From: Lindgomyces ingoldianus | Taxonomy: Eukaryota > Ascomycota > Dothideomycetes > Pleosporales > Lindgomycetaceae | Reading direction: 5' to 3' | Assembly (NCBI RefSeq): GCF_010093535.1 | Contig: NW_022985196.1 | Span: forward strand, 573,974-637,973 | Length of the DNA: 64,000 nucleotides | In this document: in pieces, positions 48,955 to 59,872 of the stretch | Layout of the letters: each line of letters begins with the position of its first letter | Position numbering within the stretch: the stretch's first letter is position 1 | Notes under the pieces: model-generated | Seen by the model: the letters and a program-made list of their open reading frames with translations, nothing else | What the model was told of the DNA's origin: nothing | Databases searched by the model: none | Position numbers and translations under genes: made by a program

Positions 48955-51469
48955 ACATGTTGCTCACACAGCACCTCCGCCCCACGGTGCATTCCATTAC
49001 GTCCCTTGTGAATTTTGTTTCTCCCGCATGTTTACTTTTGATCCTTGATTCGAAAAGGTTTCACCTTCCGTTGCTTCAACCAGCATCGGTCACTCCAGTC
49101 AAAGTCCGGTCTTGCGTCTCGACATCAACATCCGACCCCCGCATATGGCCACGTGCGGTCAACCCTCGCACCTGCATCCTTCATCGGACTTGAAGGATCG
49201 ACACAGCCGGTTCCTTCTCCTATGTCCCTTCTCTCTTGTATCTCCTAGACGGCAAACGGACCCGCTGTTCATAACGACTATTTCATTTCCTTGGCTCGGC
49301 ATCATTGTATAGACTTGCATTTCTCATGGGCCTCTCTCACAGGCTGGCGTAGCATTGGCGTTAGATTTCGGCGTCGTAATAGGTCACCTCTGGTATGGCG
49401 TGGATGGTATGCTATGCTCTGGGTCTTCTTTTCCAGACTTGGAAGGGAAGGATGGGAGGAGCGAAATTGTCCGTGTTGTGCGTATGAGTATACCCCCCAA
49501 TATGTCAAGGTTCTATGTTTGTTCCGCGAACAAAAGGTCGAAGTCGATGCTGGACTGCACTAGACTGGAATAGGTGCATTAAGTGATCTGAACAGAATAG
49601 AAACGACTAATTGTAATTCTCACTTTCATTTACGATTGTTCTTGACTCGCGGATCTTGCATGTTTCTAATTCACCTTTGGTGCATTCTCATCCCGGATCA
49701 ATCGCTGCCTCAACATCACTCCATTCCTCACTCAATCCTTCTGTCCGTCCGTCTGCCATGCATTGTCAAACCCAACTCCGCCCGCAGAATCCGGATGCAG
49801 CACCGTTCGATGTCGTACCATTCCTAATATCAAATGCTTACCCTACTGAAACCCTCACACCGTTCTCGGTGTTTCTTACCTCGCTCGCTCAGAGCTCCTT
49901 CTCGGGACATTATTTAGAGAAGTCGTAGTCATCATGCAAGGCAAGCTGGCAGCCTGATCCCACTTCCACGTGCTTTTAGCTCGCCTCTTCCTCACCTCAG
50001 ATTCTTATTCTTGTCGAGAGGACATCGGCAGATGCATTAGGGGGATTACGGGGACTAGGTACAGAGTTGGTTTAGCATGGTTTGGCTTGGCTTTTGTTGC
50101 TTAGGATCTTGCACCGGTTCAAGGGTTAGTGATCTATTCACCTTGTAGACTCAGAGTCAGACTCCGATAGATCCGATTCCAGACCGGGTTTTACTAGCGA
50201 CAACGGACAAACCGTTGTGATCAATTGTCAGAAAGCATACCACCTGATTGCTTGCCTCGCCACACTACCCTCAGACTTTCATCTAACCCGTAGATTGTGA
50301 GGCTGGGCTGCACGGGCTTACCTCAGCCCCACGTTTCACGGTCGCACCGCAGTGCCAGGCCAGACACATCGCCAATGGTGTGGATTCGGATATCCGACGG
50401 TGTCGGTTCCTTGGAATCGGAAATGCAAGAGTAGGAGTAGGAGTAGAAGGATTAAGTTTGCACAGCCTTTCGCGGGTTCTGCTCTGCGCGAATGAAACTC
50501 AATAAGGTTGAGAATTGTGTTGGGAGGTCAGTGGCACAGCAGAGGTTGGGGGGAATGCCAGAAAGCGAACCCCATTCTGAGACAATGAATTGTATGGTAT
50601 GTTAGGTTGGGTTGGGTTGTATATTCTCGGGATCGCTGGATGTTGGTCCGTCATGATACCGATCGATGAGTGTCTTGGAGGCGAGGGGAGCAAAAGCTCA
50701 TCATTCTCATCCCAACCGCCATCATCCCTCCTATTTTCGAAAATATTTCAAACCAAATCAAATCCACTTTCACAATCCTTCGTCTCGTCTCCAAACTTAT
50801 CACCTCCGTACCCCGGCTCACTCTCATCCATCCTCATTCCTCCGGCCCATGTCATGTGCTTGCATGTCCTGCACGCATATCTACGTATGCATCCGTTCCG
50901 CTCCATCCTTCAATCTCGAATCCGGACCTCGCTACCGATATTCAAGGTGCAAGACAATGCTACAAAGCACCACGCTGGGAGCCTCGCCGCACTTAGTGGG
51001 GTGGTGGAGCGCTTCCAACACGGCGAGGGTTGGGGGCTGGATTAGGAAGCGGTGCCATTCCGGGTCATTTAGGCTGGGTTATAGATTGGACCAAATTGTA
51101 AGCAAATGGCCTGAAAGCTGAGGAACACCGGCTTCAGAAAGTGAGTGAAGAGTTTAACCCAGAAGCGAGTTACTCATGAGACCTCCACAAAAGAAGCATG
51201 ATAAGGGGTCTGCTGTGTAGCCGGACAACATATATTTATTACTCGGTGCCTTTGGAAATCCGAATAGGACCCCTTAAGGTCCAGCAATCTCGTAGGCGTC
51301 AAGCCGTCAATCCATCCATTCATCTCCCCATACACCCTCCCCTCCCCATTTAAGTCCAGATCCAAGAACGAAAGTACCCTGGGTATCCAATATCGAGCCA
51401 CCAAGCTCCACTTGCAACCCCCTTCCCACTCCCTGATCAATCCCCAGCACAACATCACACCCGCTATAC
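48955..51469. other. Long intergenic region, no supported gene
   Basis: 2.5 kb. Several short overlapping frames without motifs. CT-rich runs near 49640-49760 and 50740-50830. Confidence 0.5.
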
Positions 51470-51954
51470 TTAGGTCCCATTCATAGGCTCCGTATTAGGT
51501 TCCTTTTCCCCTCGCATGAGGCCACTGGCTCTCAATTTTGCAATTCGATCCGCTTCTTTCTTTTGACTACGCTTGTTTCCGATTTGCCATACGAAACCAT
51601 AGGTTATCATGCAGAGGACCATAAAGCCTGGTGGTTGTTAGTTGGGTGTGAGCAGTAGCAGGATGCTGTGCAATTTGGAGTTAAGTGGGAGGAGAGTAGG
51701 GATAGGAAGAAGAAGAGAGAGAGCGTAGAATAGAAATGAAAAAATAGTGTCATTAATACGAGGAAAGCATTTCGAGGTATGGTGGTGCCGGGCTAGAAAG
51801 GTACTCTGATATATCCATGATCGAGGAAAGTGTACAGCTGCATACATGCATGGAAAGGAGACGGAAACAACATACCAATGAACCCAAAAATCACCCCAAT
51901 CTCATGTCCAGTAGACGGAGGAGCGACATACGATGTAAGAGGCTCTTTTGCCAT
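51470..51954 (-). CDS. Small single-pass membrane protein
   Basis: Two exons, 51876-51954 and 51470-51627, separated by a 248-nt intron (GTATGT donor, ACCACCAG acceptor), encode 78 aa. A short N-terminus (MAKEPLTSYVAPPSTGHE) precedes one hydrophobic segment, IGVIFGFIGFMVLCMITYGF, split by the intron, and then a Lys/Arg-rich tail (GNKRSQKKEADRIAKLR). Both frames and phases agree. It may be a small organelle or ER membrane subunit; I do not recognise the family. The intron is longer than others in the window, which lowers confidence. Confidence 0.65.
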
Positions 51955-53810
51955 CTTGCTAATCTTTAGTTTTCGATACGGGCTTCTCGTGAGTTGGTAA
52001 GGAATGCCGGTAATAGTTGATTAACCTTGGTATTCTTGTTCTTCCTCTCAAGATTTTCAAATCTCTGATACAGAGAACTTGGGTACTCTTGTCGTGTGCG
52101 TGGAGTCTTTTGTCCGACTTGGTCGTGAGGGGTGCATACCTATCATTTTCTCGTGCTTGATGGTGGGTGGGCGTTGACGTCATAAGGCATCCTTCACGGG
52201 TGGATGCTGTGCTCGTTTTGGCGGAGAACGCTAACGTGGAAGGGAAAGGATCGCTTAGCAAGTCTGGGGTGGGCTTGGCGTGAATGTCAGGCCTGGGGAT
52301 GCCTCTTCTAGGGTAACGTACATGGTACCCAGCTTTATTCTCTTGAAGCCCCAGTTTGGAGTCTGTTAACATAAGTGTATAGAAAAAAGTCGAATTCGAC
52401 TTAAAGACGCGTAAAACTGAGACAAGGTTAGTACGGTAAGCGTGCCAGGCTCGGGCACGCTCTGGTGCTGTTGGTGGAAAATTGTCCATAGCAGGCAACG
52501 GGAGAAAAGATCCATCCCAGACTTGAAAGATAAGTAAACACACTGAAACTGTTGGCAATACGTGTAATCCCTGCAAGAGCCATCGCCCAGTCAGCTTCAT
52601 TAGTAAATCTCTTACATGTATAGTCACCAATGATACCGCTCCAAGTGCCGCTAAACAACGAGATATCGGTGATGTGAATTCCGTCCCTAGAATTGAATAT
52701 GTGCCCACTCAGGGGTGAAACGCGGAGGAGCAAAGAATAGAGTGTTTCCTCTGAGATCAAAACCTCCTGTACCTCGACTACCAATGGAGAGAAATTCGGC
52801 TGAAAATTTCGTTGGAGAACAATCCGTAATACCCCATCCCAGAGTCTGCTGCTAAGATATGTTTCGCGGACAAAAAAGACACCCATGGAGGACCCAAACT
52901 TGGGGAAACAATGACCATTCTCTGGGTCGAGCCACATAGCATCAGTGTAGTCAAGAAGAATATATAATCCTCTAACCCATCAATGGGAGGACAATTGATG
53001 CAAGGGACCCACGCGCGGAGGCCTGACTGGGCCTTTTAGCTTTCCATCACAGGGCGGGGGAATGTAGGAGAAGCTGCAATCCAATTGACACATACTCCAG
53101 CTATCTTGATAGCCTCTTTTTCCCAAACTCTCTTGGAATATGGGATTATGCATAACGAGCCCGTCCACTAATATTCGTATCCAGGAAGGCGGGGAACCTG
53201 GATGGCCTCGGTATAGATGGTCGAAGGTTAGTTTAAGGGAATATCAAACTGAAACACCCCTATTATTGACCCCTCAAAACGAAGTTGCCGTGACGGCTGG
53301 GGACCCCACATATGACTGAGTTTCACATAGTGGGACGGAATGATCACTTGAGTACTGCAGATTAACATCAGTTCCCTGCCAGAAAGTTTCAAGAACCTTG
53401 TTAGACGTTGCTCTTCGTGAACTGTGTCGCGGGTAAAAAAACTGGCAAGTCTAGTGAGATGTCAAGTAATCTTGAAGCCGTGGAGTGTCGAAACAGTACC
53501 TGGATACCCCCATGGAGACAATAAGCTCACTAAAAACATGTGTTTCTCGTCGCATGAGTAACGAGATTTGTGTACTTGTGGCTTCGTCTATTGGATTCCA
53601 TAATCTAAGGTGAAAGATTTGCGACCCCCGATTCTGGGTATACTGCTTTATAGAAGTGTAGAGATGGCACCACTGAAACCCGCTCGGCAGGTCTGACGCA
53701 GTAAAAGGTAAATAGTGTTGATATAGTCCGTTCAACACACTGGCTAGTCGTTCCCATTTATCTGGGCGGGCCATTGTGCGCAGGCCATCTAGCTCCTGGG
53801 ACTTACACAC
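51955..53810 (-). pseudogene. Second decayed HET-domain gene
   Basis: Reading the minus strand, the HET core appears in one frame over 53340-53036: YVKLSHMWG (family YxxLSHCWG), TIYTEAIQVPRLPG, then stop at 53168-53170 where EYLWIDSLCI is expected, followed by GSLCIIPYS, EKEAIKIAGV and IAAS. Three in-frame stops lie at 53228-53230, 53168-53170 and 53036-53038. The C-terminal part of the family (ITDISLFSGTWSGIIGDYTCKRF ... ALAGITRIANSF) is readable at about 52750-52550 (region SGTWSGIIGDYT). The N-terminal part may be the 119-codon frame ending at 53451. It is inactive. Confidence 0.78.
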
Positions 53811-54862
53811 TTATGCCTTGCAGGAATCACATAGCTCGTGAAGAGGCACAGTGTCAGGGGGTTGCCCTGAAGGTATTTCTGGACGTATCAGGCTTTGGGC
53901 ATGAGTATCGCATCCTAATCAAGGGGCCACAAACGAATCCATGATGCGATCTTCCTGTATAATGTCCTCTCCGTGGACGCCAAAGCTAGACGGCTCTTTT
54001 CGTAGATGAACGAGTGCACTGCAGGACCTTCATATTTTTAAAGGAGCAGCCCAGCAGTGACTTAGGATTCCTAGTTATCGTAAATCAACTTGCGCCCAAG
54101 GTTTATTTCACCACCCACTATAATTTAGGAACTATCAATAGAATATTAGTAGTAGACTAGATAGATATTAAGACAGATTAGAGAGGACTGACCGACGCAA
54201 TCTGTGGCTCTGCCACAGCCTATAAGGTCAATCTCCTGGCTCACCGATGGGCATCTTTGTAAAAATGGAAAAGCACACCTAAGAAGCCGAGAGGATCCTC
54301 CTCCCCTGGGCATCACTGCCTAAGACTCCTATAACTAAAACCCTAAACCTTCTCACCCCTCTAGCTCCTGCACAAACCCCCACCCAATTCTCCTTACCCC
54401 CCTGCCATCTCCCCGGACCGCCTCCCCATCCCACAAACTCTCCAACACAACCCTATGGGTAAGTACTCGCTATTTTGCTAGTGGGTTGAATAGACATTAT
54501 AATCGTCCTTAAAATGCGCTGAAGTCGGAGTGGCGAGGCTTCTTCACAAAGCCATCACGCAACGTCGACGAACCATCACATCAAAACGTACAACATATTG
54601 GATATATATCATTACCCCGTCTACAAGAACACCCTTCCCTTCCCAGCCAAAGCCTTGCAATGGCCACCCGAATCGCTCTGATCGTGAGAATGCTCGGCGT
54701 ATCATTGATGCTCTTCGCAATTGAATGTTCGAGACACATGTAACATGAAACCCAAGGGAAATTGGCGCAACGCCTACCCAATGCAAAATAAAAGTAGTTT
54801 CCAAAAGTGTGTTGTAAGAAAAGAAACCTGCAACTGAAAACACCCACTATGCAACAACATGC
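53811..54862. other. Intergenic, no supported gene
   Basis: A 17-bp perfect palindrome-like sequence, CTGTGGCTCTGCCACAG, lies near 54202 and could form a short hairpin. The frames at 54530-54724 and the minus-strand 54544-54847 show no family motif. Confidence 0.5.
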
Positions 54863-56706
54863 TTATTTGGTGATCTCTTTAATCTTGCATTTCCAGCCAG
54901 ATTCCTTGCTAAGTAGGGGAAGACTATACACATGTTAGTCAAAAAGGACATTTTGGAGTCTACAATGATGGAAACACATACCTGGCACCCAAGCACCAGC
55001 CCAATTCATTGCCCTTGATTTTTTTGGCGATCTTGACCTCCCGGTCAATAGGCATTTCGTATCCAGTGTGCAAAAGCGCAACCATGTAATTCAAGTCAAG
55101 GCAGTGTTCAGGGCGCCCGGAGAGTTCCTCCATGGCCTTCTCAACACTGTGGAAGACATCCCACGAGTCCTGTCCGTGGCAGACACGATGAGTAAGATCT
55201 TTCAGCTCGTCTAGCGTAAAAGACTCTGGCATTCCTAACACGGAAGTGCGGTCGTAGAAGTAGGAGAAGAGATAGACATCCTCACGAGAGAAAGTTTTCT
55301 CGAAGGATGGTTGGTGAACGCCGCGGAAGGCACACGGATTAAGTTTGCACTCGGTTTCTTTTTCGAGAGTCTTCTCTGCAATGTATCGGCATTGAGCAGG
55401 GGAGCCTTCGGCAGGGCCCGTCATGTTGACTGTGACGGAAGGGCCGAGGGGGTGGGATTCGCCAAGATGAACTTCGACCTCCTTGCGCATTTTCGGAGCA
55501 ATGCATGGGTTAACAATGTCCTGTTGCAACCAATTGGTCGACCCGGAAGACTTGTTCTCCTCATGAAGAGCATTGATGACGACAGTGTGGAGGTTATTGC
55601 GAGCTTCCATGAGGCCATAGCCTAGGTAGGAATGCTGGTATAAAGTGAATTGGCGGCCACCAAAGTTGAGTTCGTACTTATGGTCACCATCTGCAAGCTT
55701 GGTCGGCATTCCGCCATCGGGGCTGCCTTTGAAAGTGGGCTCGAAGACAATCTGAGTCGAGCCACCGCCAAGATCCAGGACAGCAGCAGTGGGGCTGTCG
55801 CCGGGGCCACCAATCTTACCGAGGAGATAGTTGGCTGTGATCCAGGCATATACACCCTCGTCCTCGCCTTTCATGACTTCAACGCCGCCTTTATCCGCAG
55901 CAACAACGGGGAATGGATATGCAGTTTCAAGGCGGCGGCGGACCGCTTCCAAGATAGCGTCGCTCTTCTCGTCACCGAGCTTGCGGAGGCCAGCAGTCGC
56001 CTTAACAGCGACCGGCGTGCATTTCTGATAGCTCGCAGGGACATTCTTCACGGCCACGTCCATCAGGACATCCAAACTCTTGGCAGCACCTTCGGCATCA
56101 GCTCCGTACGACGAGAGGCCCGAACCACCCTTCTTCTTCTCCGTTTGCTCAAAAACCTCTCTCTCGAGCTCAGGGGTGGAGCCGCAGTTATTGAACTTGT
56201 AGACATGGATACGGGAGCCAGTGCTTCCGGCATCGATCATGAGGGCGTACTGGATGAGCGGCTTGTCTTTAGAGATGGAGTGTGTGCATTTCGATGTTTC
56301 GGCGCCTTCTGCCGCCGTGTTGCCTTCGGAGAAGGACCCTCCTGCAATATCATGTCAGTCATGCGAGATTCTCACAGGTATCCACCTATTTGTCCAACAC
56401 ACCGCTTGATATGCCATCCCGCGGTGCAATAAAGTACAAGACCAGCAGAATAAAAGCAATAATTCCCCCGGTCTTCAGGTACCGGGTCCTCTGCCCCTGA
56501 TTCATCGCGGCGCCCTTGAGATCGTTCATGAAGCTGGTTGAAGTGGTCGAGCGATGGCGGGAGTGACGGTCCGCCTTCTCAAAGGGGTCGTTGTTGGGAT
56601 TGGCGTTGCGTGGTAGCGACACGGAAGTGCGTCTGCGGGGACCACCAGTGAAACTGAAATACGACCAGATACCGGGACGTCGTCGGACGTCAACACCGCT
56701 GGACAT
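54863..56706 (-). CDS. gda1: Golgi guanosine-diphosphatase Gda1
   Basis: Three exons (56403-56706, 54982-56341, 54863-54923) encode 574 aa. A cytosolic tail and one membrane anchor (GGIIAFILLVLYFIAP) at the N-terminus make it a type II Golgi protein. The apyrase-conserved regions follow: ACR1 DAGSTGSRIHVYKF at about 138, ACR2 KATAGLR, ACR3 EGVYAWITANYLLG, ACR4 LDLGGGSTQI. It hydrolyses lumenal GDP to GMP, which drives GDP-mannose import for glycosylation. The last 61-nt exon gives the typical end GWKCKIKEI. Upstream of the start on the plus strand is a 15-C run (56987-57001). Confidence 0.96.
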
Positions 56707-57956
56707 ATGGGGGTGGGAGGATTTTAGGGACGCATGGACGGATTCTGGGGACTGCGAAGAACAATCAGTGAGCATGCCGGCGGCGGTGCACGAGCAGACC
56801 ATCAGGGACTTAGGTTGGGTGCGCGCAAGGGAAAGACATACAGTTATAGAACTATCCAAGGCACGGGCGTTTGTGGTGTTCTGGCAAAAGAATTGGGTGG
56901 GCGGCGTTCAAATTGCTGGCCAAATTGCTGTCACCCCTTTGTCGCACTCGAGTCGTGTTCTTTTCCTGCTGTCGCGGCTTGGCTCGCCCCCCCCCCCCCC
57001 CAGCTGAACCCCTGCCGCAGAGCCTCATGATTGGTGTGGCTATTTACAGCGTTGTCGCCGCTCTGGCTTGCCTCTTGCTTCCTTCGACTGTATTTCGCGA
57101 TTGCTGTCTGGTGATTTCACCAGGCTTCGCGGAGGTCTTTGGCACTCACGGCTAACCCGCTAGCACGCTCCTGCAAACGCCCGCGATGACGTCTGCTGGA
57201 AACTGCCGGCGACTACTAGGGACTGCCAGTTCGTTCCATCTTTCCAGGAGCCTTTCCACGACAGCCTTGCATTTCTTGCTCCCAAATTCCTTTCCACTAT
57301 TTAACCTACCGGAGAAAATTACATTCTTTAGCATACCGTATAGCAGAGGAACAAATAAACTTGGAGGCACTTGAGGTAGTTCGATCTGACACTTGCTCTT
57401 TCTTTCATCAAATTCACTCTTCTCCGCGTTCCAATAAATCCTGGCCCGGACATGTCCACTAATGCATTATCTTCCCTCTTTTCCCCCTTACAGTCAATCA
57501 GGACCGCATTATCGCGGTCCCTTCAAATTTTGTTCTCAAATGCTGTTCTCAAACGTTTCGAAACAATCCTGCTCTTCCCGAACCCTGTTCATGCCAAGAG
57601 AGCCCAGTGTGCTCAGTCCGCACAAGCTGATCACCTAATATTTCTCCACATTGAAGCCCCACGCCAGCTCGGCCATTGAACTGCCTCTCTATGATAATAT
57701 AACTCTTTTCGATGCTGAGTTTCTCTTGTCGGGGTGGCTATCCACTATACTCCTGACTGCTTCGGAGGCCAGTATATTATGATGTCAAAAGGGCTGCAGG
57801 AAGGCTTAGCACGGCCCGCTGAGCATGTTCGACAGAAGGAATGTTTCAACACTTATCCGAGCTTTCTCGGATCCCCCAATCCAGCTCTAGATATATCCCA
57901 TCTCTGCTAATTTTTCAAATTCATTCCCCTCCTATGTTCTCGTTCTAGCTACCAAT
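56707..57956. other. Divergent intergenic region with poly-C run
   Basis: It holds the promoter side of gda1 and of the following plus-strand gene. A run of 15 C spans 56987-57001. No gene is supported. Confidence 0.5.
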
Positions 57957-58766
57957 ATGTTTTCCCCTTTACAGCTTCCGCTCCTCATGTTGGTAATGTT
58001 TCAGGTTCTCATTGCGCCTGTTAGTTGTGCCAGCGAGAACTTTCCAGTTTATGTTGCCTTGTCACGATCGTCAGTTACGGCAGTCCATGCTCCGAAGATC
58101 ATCAACTGCTAAAGTCTCAAAGACCCTCTCTACTCCCCACAGGCAAATCACCCTCAGAACGTGGACTGGATCAACCACTTCGACAGAATGGGACATGGAT
58201 AGATGTCGGTCTCCCTATGGTCCCCCATCCTCGATCCCCCCTCTAACCTGTGTACTAATAGATCGGCGTATGGGAACACCGCGAAGCCGTCATTTCCGAA
58301 CAACCCTTCCAGTTCACGCTGCAGCCAGGTCATAACGAAAAGACTTATTCGATAGTCCAAGTCAGCATCGATGGTTCTCTGGGCAAGAATTTAGCGTATT
58401 CAGAGGGCGATGTTGCCCTTCCTGTCAACTATGGTAGTCTCTCGGCCTTTATTCTTACTGACCAAGGGAATCCACAGGCAAAGGTCATTGACAAGTGGAC
58501 AGTTGAGAAAAGTAACGATGGCCGGTGGCTTCTTGGTTTGGATATACCTCAATCGGGGGATATAGGCCCGATGGGGTTTAGTGGCGGATCAAATTGGACT
58601 ATGGGTGGCTGTGCATGGATGGATGAGAGCGGCCTTTGCGATGGGTTCTATTTCATGAATTGTGGTAGGTGCACCCGCGAATTTTGATTGATCATAAAGT
58701 TGATATGATTTAGGTGGCTGTTATGGAACCCCGGCCGTTATCGAGGTGCTGGAGGTGAAGAAGTGA
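57957..58766 (+). CDS. Secreted protein of unknown function
   Basis: The ATG at 57957 opens MFSPLQLPLLMLVMFQVLIA, a signal peptide. A later exon 58262-58664 is open and starts IGVWEHREAVISEQPFQFTL; it joins 58714-58766 by a 49-nt intron and ends YFMNCGGCYGTPAVIEVLEVKK. The segment before 58262 needs one or two more introns. One candidate has the rare donor GTCGGT at 58206, giving TWID followed by IGVW. I could not fix the first junction, so exon 1 to 2 is unresolved. Two cysteine pairs in the C-terminal part suggest disulfides. Unknown family. Confidence 0.65.
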
Positions 58767-59125
58767 AGAAGAGAAAATAGGCTCAGGGGATGTTCGATAT
58801 CTTGTCACCTAAAGTGGAACATGACGCAGTAATTTTCAATAGAAATTGCATCCTCTTGAAGTACTCCCCACTTCTAGCAATATATTCAACAAATAAACTC
58901 TACCCCAATTATATTCCACTTTCGGTCATCACGTACTGCAGATTTCTGATTGACTCGAGGGAAGGTCACTAATACTCGACAATGTCGCCATCAAATGCTC
59001 AAATAACTGAAAAGGATATCTCTGTAACTGGAGATCACATTAAAAGACCAAACTCCGCGCTAATATGTTTCCACAGTTTGCCCACCTTGTACTATCATTG
59101 CTGGCCATTCGATATTCTCTTTCCC
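58767..59125. other. Convergent intergenic region
   Basis: AT-rich 3' region between two genes that face each other. No gene is seen. Confidence 0.5.
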
Positions 59126-59872
59126 TCACCCAAAAGTCAACCCAGCCCTCTTCATAACATTCTCGAAGTCCTCCAACCCCACGCCCCCAACATCCCTTCC
59201 CCTCCCCTTGCCATTCACCCCTCCGTTTGCCTCGAGTATCATATCCTTCAATACCTCATCCGGCACGTCCTCTCTCAATTCCTTCGCGATTCTCCTTAAA
59301 TGTGCTAGGGTAATGGGTCCAGGTCCGCCATGCGTGAAAAGCTTGTATGCGGCTCTGACCTCTTCTGCATTACTCTCTTCTCGGTACTCATCTTCATCGT
59401 CGTCCTCGTCAGACCCTTCGACTTTCGAATGCATAGCTATGGCGGCATAAGAGAGGAATGGGACGAAGGGCACGAAGCCGGAGTTCAGGGGGTCGATTGT
59501 TGAGAGGATGGAGGGAAGTTCTGGTTTATCAGGCCCGAGGTTTAGGGATCTGTATCGTGTCTTTAGCAACATTCATACCGATGACTGAGGGGCAGTTTGG
59601 AGACCGGCCATCCTTACATCAAACACCGCCGCACGTCATCTCTTCGTAGCACACCCTCCTCCGAATCTTCGTGTTGCGGATGATGTATCGCAAATAAGCT
59701 AAACGCCTCTCGGATTTCGGCTTCCTGGTCGGCAGTCAACCGGTTCTCCTTCGCAAGCTTGGAGGGTCTTTTGGTGGTGAGCGCGGTCTTCGTAGTTGGG
59801 GCGCGACGCTTTGGCGGCTAAGGAGAAATTAGCTTCAAAATCTTCTATACGCGATAGACTTGAGCTTTCCAT
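59126..59872 (-). CDS. EF-hand (centrin/calmodulin-superfamily) protein
   Basis: Exons 59618-59817 and 59126-59549, joined by a 68-nt intron (GTAAGG donor, CTAAAG branch, CAG acceptor), give a continuous chain. It starts with a basic stretch (PPKRRAPTTKTALTTKRPSK) and then LTADQEAEIREAFSLFA, the typical first EF-hand helix of centrin- and calmodulin-like proteins. IDPLNSGFVPFVPFL is a second hand-like unit. An acidic insert (GSDEDDDEDEYREE) and EEVRAAYKLFTHGGPGPITL follow, then VGLEDFENVMKR. Several Ca-binding loops are degenerate. The first exon is unresolved: ATGs at 59872 and 59955 are candidates, but the phase with the acceptor at 59818 was not settled. Confidence 0.75.

Noticed and set aside
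54195..54215. CTGTGGCTCTGCCACAG hairpin as an RNA gene or terminator
   Set aside because: Isolated short palindrome with no RNA-gene context.
54530..54847. Possible small mitochondrial-type protein near 54.5 kb
   Set aside because: I tried all three plus-strand frames with the GTAAGT donor at 54461; none gave a recognisable family.
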